Origin: Thiomicrospira sp. XS5
Lineage (GTDB): Bacteria; Pseudomonadota; Gammaproteobacteria; Thiomicrospirales; Thiomicrospiraceae
Assembly (NCBI RefSeq): GCF_001507555.1
Contig: NZ_LQBO01000001.1
Coordinates: 2,108,001 to 2,172,000 of the forward strand
Direction: 5' to 3'
DNA length: 64,000 nt
Shown in pieces: positions 43,170-51,569 of this stretch (position 1 is its first letter; each line of letters begins with the position of its first letter). The notes beneath the pieces are model-generated. The model was given only the letters and a program-made list of their open reading frames with translations, did not search any database and had not been told where the DNA came from. The position numbers were made by a program, and so were the translations under genes.

Positions 43170-44411
43170 TTAGTGACCGACCGAAGCCGCGCCTTTTTCA
43201 CCCACCAACTCAAACTTGGAATAGCGATCCAGACTGAACGGTTTAATCAATTCATGTGTCGAATCCGTGGCGACGGTATGCGCCATGGTCTTGCCGCTCA
43301 CCGGCGTGGCTTTAAAGCCCCAAGTCCCCCAACCGGCATCCAGATAAAACCCTTCCACATCGGTTTTACCCATAATCGGTGCGAAATCCGGTGTGATATC
43401 ACTCATCCCGGCCCACTGACGCATGATTTTCAAGCGACTGGTGAATGGGAACAAATCCATCATTTGGTCGGTCAAACCTTCGACAAAATCCAAAGTCGAA
43501 CGAGTCGAATGCAATTCCGCCGGATCCACCGACGCCCCCATGACCAACTCGCCGCGCGACGACTGACTGACGTAAACGTGCAAACTGCCGGACACCACAA
43601 TCGTGTCCATAAATGGTTTCACCGGTTCGGTCACACACGCTTGTAACGGGAAAATTTCAATCGGCGTTTTAATGTCCAGCATTTCGGTAATACGCGGCGT
43701 AGAACCCGCCACCATCGAAATCACTTTTTTGGCTTCGACAAACCCTTTGTCCGTCTCCACCCCAACGACTTTACCACCTTTGGTTTTAATATCCGTCACG
43801 CGGGTTTTTTGGTGGATTTCCACCCCGCGCATTTGCGCGCCGCGAGCATAGCCCCAAGCCACGGCGTCATGGCGTGCCACCGAGCCGGGCGCATGATACA
43901 AAGCGCCCATCACCGGGTGCTGACCGTTACAGGACATATCCATGTAAGGTACTTCTTTCTTGATGGTGTCCACATCCACGACTTCACTGTCGATGCCGTG
44001 ATGTTTATTCACCTCAGCACGCCATCTCATGGTGCGCATCGCACTATCTGTGTGCGCCAGCGTAAAGTGCCCTCGTGTCGAATAGAAGATGTTCAAATCA
44101 AAGTCATCGCTTAAGTCTTCGAACAGCTTCAAACTCTCGTCGTAGAACTTAACCCCTTCAGAAGTCAGGTAATTTGAACGAACAATCGTGGTATTTCGGC
44201 CGGTATTCCCGCCACCGATATACCCTTGCTCCAACACCGCGACATTGGTAATACCGTGTTCTTTTGCCAGGTAATAAGCACAGGCCATTCCATGACCGCC
44301 GCCGCCGATAATGACGACGTCATAAGCCTTTTTCAAAGGCTTTTCTTCCGGGAAAAAACGCGGTTCGTCTTCCGATTTCTTCCAGGCATATTTCATTAAT
44401 CTGAGAGGCAT
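43170..44411 (-). CDS. mgdA: N-methylglutamate dehydrogenase subunit A (sarcosine oxidase beta-like)
   Basis: The 413-residue flavoprotein is of the DAO/sarcosine oxidase beta type. A nucleotide-binding turn VVIIGGGGHGMACAYYLAKE near residue 32 is followed by GNTGRNTTIVRSNY, the covalent FMN region, and a C-terminal GWGTWGFKATPVSGKTMAHTVA split across the active site. It oxidises N-methylglutamate and regenerates glutamate. It was named from context; sarcosine oxidase would be the generic label. The start ATG is 9 bases after purU. Confidence 0.92.
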   Translation of the reverse strand: MPLRLMKYAWKKSEDEPRFFPEEKPLKKAYDVVIIGGGGHGMACAYYLAKEHGITNVAVLEQGYIGGGNTGRNTTIVRSNYLTSEGVKFYDESLKLFEDLSDDFDLNIFYSTRGHFTLAHTDSAMRTMRWRAEVNKHHGIDSEVVDVDTIKKEVPYMDMSCNGQHPVMGALYHAPGSVARHDAVAWGYARGAQMRGVEIHQKTRVTDIKTKGGKVVGVETDKGFVEAKKVISMVAGSTPRITEMLDIKTPIEIFPLQACVTEPVKPFMDTIVVSGSLHVYVSQSSRGELVMGASVDPAELHSTRSTLDFVEGLTDQMMDLFPFTSRLKIMRQWAGMSDITPDFAPIMGKTDVEGFYLDAGWGTWGFKATPVSGKTMAHTVATDSTHELIKPFSLDRYSKFELVGEKGAASVGH

Positions 44412-44420
44412 TCCAGTCTC

Positions 44421-45272
44421 CTAAGCGAACACAACGGTTTTATTGCCGTAAATCAACACACGGTCTTGTAAGTGGTACTTCAAGCCACGCGCCAATACAT
44501 TCTTTTCAACGTCCTTCCCAAGCACCACCATTTCTTCGGCGGACTCACTGTGCGACACGCGCGCCACGTCCTGCTCGATAATCGGCCCGGCATCCAAATC
44601 TTCCGTCACATAGTGACAGGTTGCGCCGATCAGTTTCACCCCACGCTCATACGCTTGGTGATACGGCTTGGCGCCAATAAATGACGGCAAGAAACTGTGG
44701 TGAATATTGATAATCTGGCCTGGGTATTTTTGGCATAACGCCGGCGGAATAATTTGCATGTAACGCGCCAATACGATGGTATCCGCTTGATAGTGATCCA
44801 CCCAGTTAACGACTTCATCAAACACCTGAGGTTTATTTTCCGGCGTCACCGGAATATGCAAATAAGGGATGCCGTACCATTCAACCAACCCTTTCATGTC
44901 CAAATGGTTGGAAATCACGCACGGAATCTCACAATCGATTTCGCCACTGCTCCAGCGATACAACAAATCCGCTAAACAATGATCCTGCTTACTCACCATA
45001 ATTAACACACGTTTTTTACGGTCTGAAGAGCTTAGCTGCCACTTCATATCGAACTCGTCGGCAATTTTAGAAAAAGCCTCACGAAACGCCGCTTCATCCA
45101 TTTGGATATCGGTGATTTCGTTACGCATGAAAAACTGACCGGTGTGTCTATCCGCGTGATGATTCGCCTCGGCGATCATGCACTTATGCTCTGCCAGAAA
45201 CGTCGACACCTTGGCGACGATTCCCACGCGATCCGGGCATGAAATGGTTAAAACATATGAATTCTGCTGCAT
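44421..45272 (-). CDS. purU: Formyltetrahydrofolate deformylase
   Basis: PurU hydrolyses 10-formyl-tetrahydrofolate to formate and tetrahydrofolate. The 283-residue protein has an N-terminal ACT domain (ISCPDRVGIVAKVSTFLAEH) and a formyltransferase-like hydrolase domain with IINIHHSFLPSFIGAKPY and GATCHYVTEDLDAGPII. As first gene of the methylamine operon it would release the C1 unit produced by MgdABCD and FolD, keeping the folate pool moving. The ribosome site AAGGGG lies eight bases upstream. Confidence 0.96.
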   Translation of the reverse strand: MQQNSYVLTISCPDRVGIVAKVSTFLAEHKCMIAEANHHADRHTGQFFMRNEITDIQMDEAAFREAFSKIADEFDMKWQLSSSDRKKRVLIMVSKQDHCLADLLYRWSSGEIDCEIPCVISNHLDMKGLVEWYGIPYLHIPVTPENKPQVFDEVVNWVDHYQADTIVLARYMQIIPPALCQKYPGQIINIHHSFLPSFIGAKPYHQAYERGVKLIGATCHYVTEDLDAGPIIEQDVARVSHSESAEEMVVLGKDVEKNVLARGLKYHLQDRVLIYGNKTVVFA

Positions 45273-45301
45273 TATTTTCCCCTTGAGAAACTTTGATTCA
45301 T

Positions 45302-45330
45302 ATATTAAGACATTGATATTTTCATTTCAA
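45302..45330 (-). promoter_or_regulatory. Sigma-70-type promoter of the methylamine operon
   Basis: On the minus strand -35 TTGAAA (45330-45325), a 17-base spacer and -10 TAATAT (45307-45302) predict a start near 45295, 23 bases before the purU ATG. I see no regulator gene next to the operon. Confidence 0.7.
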
Positions 45331-45343
45331 GAACTTTTTGTTC
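45331..45343. promoter_or_regulatory. Inverted repeat abutting the -35 of the methylamine operon promoter
   Basis: GAAC-N5-GTTC lies immediately upstream of the -35 element. Its position suggests an activator or repressor operator. The next 300 bases (45344-45658) are AT- and purine-rich, with no gene I would accept. Confidence 0.4.
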
Positions 45344-45546
45344 ATTTTATGAAAATACTTTTCGCCCAAATTAAAATCAAACCAAGAGGTGAAACAGAAA
45401 AACGCACAAAACGCTTTTAAACAGGAATTTACGAGCGCGAAAAAACAAAAACGCCGACGGGGCACACAAAGAATGAATGCGCATCGCAAGCTAGAAAACG
45501 CGAAAGATGAATAAAGAGTGTTATAAAGAATGAAAAGGAAATGTAA

Positions 45547-45564
45547 AAAACCGAAGGCGGTTTT
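45547..45564. terminator. Short AT-flanked hairpin
   Basis: AAAACCG/CGGTTTT arms enclose AAGG. The T side on the plus strand is TTTTC and on the minus strand TTTTTT. It is a weak extra terminator between cspA and purU. Confidence 0.4.
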
Positions 45565-45599
45565 CAAAGAGCAAAACGAAAAAAGGCGAACGCCAAAAA

Positions 45600-45640
45600 C
45601 AAAAAAACCCTTCGATTGAAAACCAATAAAAGGGCTTAAG
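45600..45640 (-). terminator. Terminator of the cold-shock gene
   Basis: On the minus strand AAGCCCTTTT pairs with the later AAGGGTTT (one G-T pair) and a run of T residues follows, about 20 bases past the cspA stop. Confidence 0.65.
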
Positions 45641-45658
45641 AATGGTTTAAAACAGAGT

Positions 45659-45868
45659 TTATACCGGAGTAACGTTCTCTGCTTGTGGTCCTTTTTGACC
45701 TTGTGTCACTTCCATTGTAACCGCTTGACCTTCGGCCAACGTTTTACGACCGGTTCCGTTAATGGCCGAGAAGTGTACAAACACATCCTTTCCACCCTCT
45801 TGCTCGATGAAGCCGAAGCCTTTCTCATCGTTGAACCACTTGACCGTGCCTGTAACTAAATCTGACAT
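45659..45868 (-). CDS. cspA: Cold-shock protein (CspA family)
   Basis: The 69-residue protein is a single cold-shock domain. RNA-binding motifs are KGFGFIEQ (RNP1) and VFVHFSAI (RNP2), with [11 protein letters not shown] at the start. It binds single-stranded RNA and DNA in the cytoplasm. The 5' leader predicted from the upstream -10 is about 80 bases, as is common for csp genes controlled at mRNA level, though the classical cold-box was not recognised. Confidence 0.96.
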   Translation of the reverse strand: MSDLVTGTVKWFNDEKGFGFIEQEGGKDVFVHFSAINGTGRKTLAEGQAVTMEVTQGQKGPQAENVTPV

Positions 45869-45956
45869 GCTTTTTCCTTTCTAACAAATAAAACAACTCC
45901 CAACTCCCTGACCAACATTTAAAAAAATGAAACTTGTCAAAAACTTAGGAAATTTC

Positions 45957-45962
45957 ATTATA
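45957..45962 (-). promoter_or_regulatory. -10 element of the cspA promoter
   Basis: On the minus strand a TATAAT lies about 90 bases before the cspA ATG; the -35 is weak. The 196-base gap upstream of cspA is otherwise AT-rich leader sequence. Confidence 0.45.
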
Positions 45963-46064
45963 AAGAAAATCCACCGAAATTCTTGTTAATTTTTCGTATT
46001 TTGAAAAAAAGTCGAAAATGTCGTAAAAAAGCCACAGAACAACAGCTTAACCACCGAATGCCCT

Positions 46065-47060
46065 CTAACGATAAGCGGTGATTTCAGACCGCAAGGCCAA
46101 TTCCGCCGGGTAAGGATGAAAAAACACCTGCGTTTCCAGATAGTCGGAACCATAATGGCTCAAGAACTGTTGCAACACTTTAATCACCGCAATCAACGGA
46201 ACAATGCCGTTACGGAATTCTTCAACCGTTTCCCGATAATGCGTTTTCTCATCTTCCGTTAATTGCTTTTTGAAGTAGCCATACAGGTGATCCAATACAT
46301 TAATTACGCTGCCACGCTTGGAGCGGTGCGCCAATAACGCCTGTAATTTGGTTTCATATTCTTTCAGGCTGTCCGCCAGGGTGTCCTGATGAGTCTCCGC
46401 CACAATGGGCCCCATCTCTCGATAAATCGATTCCGATTTGGACAGCAGCAGATATTTATGGTCCCGGTGAAAGGCCTGAAAATCCGCCACCGTCGGCTCG
46501 CCCGCCAAAAACTCTCGCCACCGAGCGGCGGTAAACACCCGCATCATAAAATTCTCGCGCAACCAGGCATCCTGCAAACGGCCTTCCTCTTCCAAGGCCA
46601 GGCCGGGCGCTTGGCGTTGCAACATGGCCGTAAACATGCCCTGGCCCATTTTATCTTGTGACCCGAACCATTCCCCGCTCGGACGATAAATTTTGATCCG
46701 CTCCAAGCCGCACGTCGGTGAACGGGATTTCACCACGGCGCCATCAATTCCCTGTTGCAACAATTTCGGCACCATTTTGTCATTATAGCGTTGAATGCCC
46801 TCAGTCACATCTTGTTCGGTCCGTGTGCCGCGAACCCGAATATCGCCATCCACATTCACCAATCGAATGGTTTCACGCGGTGTCCCCAGTACAGGCGCCT
46901 CCGGGCAGAAAGGCAGAAAATCCGCATACTTCGCTAAATGATGATTAATAAAATCGTCCTGGGCATGGCCCCCATTATAACGACACTCCGTTCCACGCAA
47001 ACAATCGGAAACGGCAATCTTTAATCTCGGAAATTTTTCTTCGGCAGTGGATAACGGCAT
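46065..47060 (-). CDS. DUF523 and DUF1722 fusion protein (YbgA-like)
   Basis: The 331-residue protein joins an N-terminal DUF523 (VSDCLRGTECRYNGGHAQDD, CPEAPVLGTPRE, RSPTCGLERI) and a C-terminal DUF1722/YbgA domain (FHRDHKYLLLSKSESIYREMGPI). DUF523 holds conserved cysteines of unknown role. In gammaproteobacteria this fusion often sits with photolyase and B12-light-sensing LitR/CarH genes. Here neither is in the window, but the upstream region carries four TGTACA-like boxes. Function unproven. Confidence 0.88.
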   Translation of the reverse strand: MPLSTAEEKFPRLKIAVSDCLRGTECRYNGGHAQDDFINHHLAKYADFLPFCPEAPVLGTPRETIRLVNVDGDIRVRGTRTEQDVTEGIQRYNDKMVPKLLQQGIDGAVVKSRSPTCGLERIKIYRPSGEWFGSQDKMGQGMFTAMLQRQAPGLALEEEGRLQDAWLRENFMMRVFTAARWREFLAGEPTVADFQAFHRDHKYLLLSKSESIYREMGPIVAETHQDTLADSLKEYETKLQALLAHRSKRGSVINVLDHLYGYFKKQLTEDEKTHYRETVEEFRNGIVPLIAVIKVLQQFLSHYGSDYLETQVFFHPYPAELALRSEITAYR

Positions 47061-47110
47061 TATCAGCTCCTTACATCACTGGAAACGGCATTTTCACAAT
47101 CCAGCATTAT

Positions 47111-47149
47111 TTGTACAAAACATATACAATATTGTACAACCAATACAAT
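47111..47149. promoter_or_regulatory. Four tandem TGTACA-like boxes (possible LitR/CarH operator)
   Basis: TGTACA, TATACA, TGTACA and AATACA begin at 47112, 47123, 47133 and 47142, a spacing of 9-11 bases, just upstream of the DUF523/DUF1722 gene. CarH-type MerR light regulators are known to bind tandem 11-base direct repeats of this sort. No such regulator is encoded in the window. Confidence 0.55.
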
Positions 47150-47276
47150 TCCATTATACTCTTTTCTAACCAAGTAACACCTTTCCCGTATTCGGGAGCG
47201 CCCTAGCCGTTTACCTCTTACGGAAATACGTCTAAAATGGCGCAAGCCCTTATCCGGAACCAGTACAGGAACCCTT

Positions 47277-48395
47277 ATGGAATACAAAAACTACACCGCT
47301 TACCAACACGGTTCGGAACCCGCTGTCGGCGTTCTGATCACCAACCTGGGCACGCCCGACGCCCCCACCAAAGAAGCGCTGAAACCCTATTTGAAAGAAT
47401 TCCTGATGGATCCTCGCGTCGTGGAACCGCCACCGGCGCGCTGGTTATGGAAATTGATTCTGAACCTCATCATTCTCAACACCCGCCCGGCGAAATCGGC
47501 GGAAGCCTATGAAGAAGTTTGGGGACATTACGGCGAAGGCTCGCCTTTGCTCGACATCAGCAACCGCCAGTTGGCCGACATCGAAGAAAAGGTACGCGGC
47601 CATTTCAGCGGTCGCGTTGAATTTGCGCTGGGCATGCGTTACGGCAATCCGTCGATTGCCGATGCACTCAAGTCCTTGCAGGAACGCAATGTACAACGCC
47701 TGATTGTGTTACCGCTGTATCCACAATACGCCGGCGCCACCACCGCTTCCACCTTCGACGCCGTCACCGCCGAACTGCAAACCTGGCGCTGGATTCCGGA
47801 AATGCGCTTTGTGCGCAATTACCACAAACACCCCGGCTACATCAAAGCGCTGGCGAATAGCATCCGCGAACACCAGGAAAAACACGGCAAACCGGATTTA
47901 CTGGTGATGTCATACCACGGCATCCCCAAACGTTATTTCGATAACGGCGACCCTTACCCATGCGAATGCCGCGCCACCTCACGACTGGTGGCCGAAGAAC
48001 TCGGCATCGGCTCGGACGACTACATGGTCACCTTCCAGTCGCTATTCGGGAAAGAAGAGTGGGTCAAACCTTATACCGACGCTACTTTGAAAGGCCTACC
48101 GTCCAAAGGCGTCAAACACCTGCAAGTCATCTGCCCGGGCTTCTCCGCCGATTGTTTGGAAACCATCGAAGAAATCGACCAGGAAAACCGCGAGTATTTC
48201 GAAGAAGCCGGTGGCGAAACCTTCAGCTACATCCCGGCGTTGAACGACCGCGACGATCACACCAACGCGTTAATGGAAGTAATTTTGCAACAGACCAAAG
48301 GCTGGCCGGAAAGAGACGGTTTTGACGAAGCGGCCGCGCAGGCCGAACGGGAATTGCAAGCCAAGCTGGCGCGTGCGCAAGGCGCGAAGCATTAA
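47277..48395 (+). CDS. hemH: Ferrochelatase
   Basis: HemH inserts Fe(II) into protoporphyrin IX, the last step of haem synthesis. The 372-residue protein shows ITNLGTPDAP, the substrate region DPRVVEPPPARW, LPLYPQYAGATTAS, the catalytic SYHGIPKRY and the C-terminal CPGFSADCLETIEEI. It is divergent from the DUF523/DUF1722 gene across 216 bases that contain the tandem boxes, so both could respond to the same light- or B12-linked factor. The C-terminal 20 residues are Ala/Lys-rich. Confidence 0.97.
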   Translation: MEYKNYTAYQHGSEPAVGVLITNLGTPDAPTKEALKPYLKEFLMDPRVVEPPPARWLWKLILNLIILNTRPAKSAEAYEEVWGHYGEGSPLLDISNRQLADIEEKVRGHFSGRVEFALGMRYGNPSIADALKSLQERNVQRLIVLPLYPQYAGATTASTFDAVTAELQTWRWIPEMRFVRNYHKHPGYIKALANSIREHQEKHGKPDLLVMSYHGIPKRYFDNGDPYPCECRATSRLVAEELGIGSDDYMVTFQSLFGKEEWVKPYTDATLKGLPSKGVKHLQVICPGFSADCLETIEEIDQENREYFEEAGGETFSYIPALNDRDDHTNALMEVILQQTKGWPERDGFDEAAAQAERELQAKLARAQGAKH

Positions 48396-48440
48396 AAGGC
48401 ATTCCGCCGACGTTCGACAAGCGCGTTAAACGAAACGGTG

Positions 48441-49148
48441 TTACGCTTTTTTCTGCCCAAGTGACACGGTCGAGCCCGTGGCATTCGGGCTGTCCATCAG
48501 AAAGCGCACCGCTTGCCAAATCGATGCCTCGCCCGGTTCCACCGGAATGGCGCTTTCCGCCAAACGCTTCTGGCGATACGCCCCGGAATCCTCAGGATGA
48601 AAAATCACCAGGCCTGGTGCAATGTTATTGACTTTAATGTGCGGCGCAAACGCCTGGGCAAACGATTGGGTCAAGGAAGCCAAGCCCGCCTTCGACGCCA
48701 GATAAGCCGCATAGTCGGCATGGCCGTCCGCCACTTTCACATCCGTCAGCGCCACAATATCCGCCGTGGCCGCGGACGTTGCTTCCAGTAACGGGCGGCA
48801 GGCCTGGTTGATTCGATACGGCGCTTCCACATGCACCGCCAGCAAATCGGCCAGCAAGCCCGGCTGAACATCCACCTGTGCATCGGTCGCCCAAAGCGAC
48901 GCATTGTGAATCACCGCGCGCAAGCTCGCGACCTGCTGCGGCAAACATTGTAAGAAGGTGTTCAAAGAAGCGGAATCGGTGAAATCCACTTGAAACCCCA
49001 AAGCGCCCTGCGCTTTCAGCTCATCCACCGCCGGGCGTTCGGTGCGATATGTAAAGACCACCGCCTGGCCTTGCGCCAAAAATTGTTTCGCCAGATACAA
49101 GCCGATGCGCTGCCCGGCTCCGGTAATCAAAACGGCGTCTTTTAGCAT
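48441..49148 (-). CDS. folM: SDR-family reductase, dihydromonapterin reductase FolM-like
   Basis: The 235-residue SDR carries the NADP motif ITGAGQRIG, HNASLW in place of NNAG, the catalytic YxxxK as YLASKAGL, and VNNIAPGLVIF. These details, especially GAGQRIG and HNAS, are those of FolM, which reduces dihydromonapterin and weakly dihydrofolate. It lies next to the arsenic island but on the same strand as arsJ, which ends 120 bases upstream. folE2, another pterin gene, is 9 kb away. It contains one exact and one near CCAGGCCTGG copy. Pteridine reductase is an alternative label. Confidence 0.75.
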   Translation of the reverse strand: MLKDAVLITGAGQRIGLYLAKQFLAQGQAVVFTYRTERPAVDELKAQGALGFQVDFTDSASLNTFLQCLPQQVASLRAVIHNASLWATDAQVDVQPGLLADLLAVHVEAPYRINQACRPLLEATSAATADIVALTDVKVADGHADYAAYLASKAGLASLTQSFAQAFAPHIKVNNIAPGLVIFHPEDSGAYRQKRLAESAIPVEPGEASIWQAVRFLMDSPNATGSTVSLGQKKA

Positions 49149-49267
49149 GGCAGTCAATGCGACAACTCCTTATTTCCAGGCCATTTTCCAGCCAAGGCCG
49201 TTTAAGCATTTTCGCCAGGCCTGGGCAAAGTTCATATTGCCCTATTCTAACGACTTTATGCGCCCTT

Positions 49268-50485
49268 TTATGCGGTTTTTGGCATCGGCTGCGCTTTCAG
49301 CACCAACAGCCCGGCCGACAACACCATCAACGCCGACAACCATAACGTCATTTCCATACCCGACACCTGATACACCCAGCCGGATAATACCGTACCCGCC
49401 AGCCGCCCGGCGGCATTGGCCATATAGTAGAAACCGACGTCTTTAGAAGTGCCGTCCGCATCGGCATACGACACAATCAAATACGAATGCACCGCCGAGT
49501 TCAAGGCAAACACCACACCGAACACCAGCAAACCGCCCACCAAAATCACTTGCGGTGAATAAGACAAGGTCGCCGCCATCAGCGCGGGCACAACCGCTAA
49601 GGCCAAGGCCAGTTTCATCGCCGTGGCGCGCGTCGGGTTGTGTTCTTGACCGGCGTTGCCGCGCCCTTTTTTCAACCCGGTCCATTTCGGCGTGGTCGCC
49701 TGCACCACGCCATAACCGATAATCCACAGCGCCATAAAGGTTCCGACCTCGGTGTGCGACCACTGCAGCACGCCCTGCAGATACACCGGCAAAGCCACCA
49801 CAAACCAGACGTCGCGCGCGCCAAACAAAAAGAAGCGAGCGCCGGACAACCAGTTAATGGCCGGCGATTTGGAAAACATTTCCTGGAATTTCGGCTTGTT
49901 TTGCGCCTTGCCCAGTTGCCCGTCCAGATAAATAATCGAAAAGAACAGCGGCACCACAATCAACATCACCAACACGAACAACGCATACTGAAAGCCCACC
50001 GCGCCCAACAGCACCGCGCCGACAAAAAAGCCAAACCCTTTCAAAGCGTTTTTCGAACCGGTCAGCACCGACACCCAACGATACAATTGCCCGTCCGTAT
50101 CCGATGCCAGACTTTTAATCGCACTTTTCGCCGACATTTTATTGAGGTCTTTGGCAATGCCGGACAAGGCCTGCGCCGCCATCACATAAGCCACCGTCAG
50201 CCATTCCGGCGACACCGCCAACATCATCAAGGCAATGACCTGCAAGCCCAGACCGATGTTCATGGTCACATTCAGCCCCAAGCGAGCGCCCAACCAACCG
50301 CCAAACAAGTTGGTGACGATACCGAAAAACTCATAAAACAGAAACAGCATGGCAATTTCCAGCGGGCTGTATCCCAACTGGTAGAAAAACAACAACACCA
50401 ACATACGCAAAGCGCCGTCGGTGATGGTAAAGGCCCAATAATTGGCGGTAATCAAGCCGTATTGTTGTTTCAAAGACATCGCCAT
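49268..50485 (-). CDS. arsJ: Organoarsenical efflux MFS transporter ArsJ
   Basis: The 405-residue protein has about twelve membrane segments of the MFS type (for example GLITANYWAFTITDGALRML at the N-terminus). It is assigned as ArsJ because a dedicated GAPDH gene ends five bases upstream, the defining arsJ pair. GAPDH makes 1-arseno-3-phosphoglycerate from arsenate and ArsJ exports it, after which it breaks down to arsenate outside. It is the last gene of the ars operon. A palindrome copy lies 44 bases downstream at 49215-49224. Confidence 0.9.
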   Translation of the reverse strand: MAMSLKQQYGLITANYWAFTITDGALRMLVLLFFYQLGYSPLEIAMLFLFYEFFGIVTNLFGGWLGARLGLNVTMNIGLGLQVIALMMLAVSPEWLTVAYVMAAQALSGIAKDLNKMSAKSAIKSLASDTDGQLYRWVSVLTGSKNALKGFGFFVGAVLLGAVGFQYALFVLVMLIVVPLFFSIIYLDGQLGKAQNKPKFQEMFSKSPAINWLSGARFFLFGARDVWFVVALPVYLQGVLQWSHTEVGTFMALWIIGYGVVQATTPKWTGLKKGRGNAGQEHNPTRATAMKLALALAVVPALMAATLSYSPQVILVGGLLVFGVVFALNSAVHSYLIVSYADADGTSKDVGFYYMANAAGRLAGTVLSGWVYQVSGMEMTLWLSALMVLSAGLLVLKAQPMPKTA

Positions 50486-50490
50486 CCGTC

Positions 50491-51522
50491 TTACTCCTGC
50501 TCTGCCGCCCGCTGATTCAGTTCGCCGACTTTCACCGCCAGTTCCATCATGCGGGTGACATAGCCGATTTCATTGTCGTACCAAGCCAGCAGCTTCACTT
50601 GCGTGCCGTTCACCACCATCGTGGAAGGCGCATCAATCACCGACGAACAGCTTTCGCCTTCATAATCCACCGACACCAATGGGCGTTCTTCGTAGCCGAG
50701 AATGCCGTCCAAATAGGTTTCCGAAGCCGTTTTCAACATCCGGTTCACTTCATCCACCGAGGTTTCACGTTGCATCTCCAACACCAAGTCCGTCAAGGAC
50801 GCATTCATAAACGGCACCCGCACCGCCAAACCGTTCAGCTTGCCGTTGAGTTCCGGAAAAATCGTGCCGATGGCTTTGGCCGACCCGGTGGAGGTTGGAA
50901 TCAACGATTCAAACGAGGCACGCGCGCGGCGCAAATCCTTATGGCCGTGATCCACCACTTTTTGCGTGTTGGTGCGGTCGTGCATGGTAGTAATGGTGCC
51001 GTGCTTGATGCCGATTTGCTCGTGCATCACCTTAATCACCGGCGCAATGCAGTTGGTGGTGCAAGACGCCGCCGTGATAATCGGGTCCAGGCCTGGCGAA
51101 AACACCGCATCATTAATGCCCATGACGATGTTTTTCACCCCTTCCTGCATCGGCGCGGCGACAATCACTTGCTTGACACCCTGGTCGAAATACGGCTGCA
51201 AGCTTTCACGCGTGCGGAATCGCCCGGTGGCCTCAATCACCACATCCACGCCCAGCTCGCCCCAAGGTGTGTCGGCCACCGCCTCATTCGAGGAGTAACC
51301 GATCAGCGATTCCTCCACCCGAATGCCGCCGTCCTCCGCTTCGGCGTCATGCCACCAGCGTCCATGCGCCGAATCAAAATGCAGCAAATGCGCCGAGCCT
51401 TCGGCATCGGTCGCCGTCTCATTGATGTGCACAAATGCCACATCCGGCCAATCGTAAGCTTCTCGCAAGGCCAAACGCCCCATGCGACCAAATCCATTAA
51501 TAGCGACTTTTACTTTCGTCAT
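50491..51522 (-). CDS. gapdh: ArsJ-associated glyceraldehyde-3-phosphate dehydrogenase
   Basis: The 343-residue GAPDH shows the NAD motif [14 protein letters not shown], catalytic ASCTTNC near residue 153, [14 protein letters not shown] and [12 protein letters not shown]. Its place between arsC and arsJ in an arsenic island marks it as the arsenate-detoxifying paralogue that forms 1-arseno-3-phosphoglycerate, not the main glycolytic enzyme. This follows the published arsJ/gapdh mechanism; the sequence alone would say only GAPDH. A palindrome copy is at 51087-51096 (Pro-Gly-Leu). Confidence 0.95.
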   Translation of the reverse strand: MTKVKVAINGFGRMGRLALREAYDWPDVAFVHINETATDAEGSAHLLHFDSAHGRWWHDAEAEDGGIRVEESLIGYSSNEAVADTPWGELGVDVVIEATGRFRTRESLQPYFDQGVKQVIVAAPMQEGVKNIVMGINDAVFSPGLDPIITAASCTTNCIAPVIKVMHEQIGIKHGTITTMHDRTNTQKVVDHGHKDLRRARASFESLIPTSTGSAKAIGTIFPELNGKLNGLAVRVPFMNASLTDLVLEMQRETSVDEVNRMLKTASETYLDGILGYEERPLVSVDYEGESCSSVIDAPSTMVVNGTQVKLLAWYDNEIGYVTRMMELAVKVGELNQRAAEQE

Positions 51523-51569
51523 ACTTTTTCCTTATGCTTATGATGCTTGATAACCGCCCAAGACGTTGT

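Noticed and set aside
39531-44411. Annotating the mgd genes as sarcosine oxidase
   Set aside because: The fold and subunit set match sarcosine oxidase, but direct linkage to gmaS and mgsABC is the mark of N-methylglutamate dehydrogenase. The sarcosine label would be the fallback if context were absent.
45322-45567. Open frame of 81 codons on the minus strand between purU and cspA
   Set aside because: It is Phe- and Cys-rich, lacks a ribosome site, crosses the operon promoter and hairpins, and has no recognisable motif. It is explained by the purine-rich composition of the plus strand.
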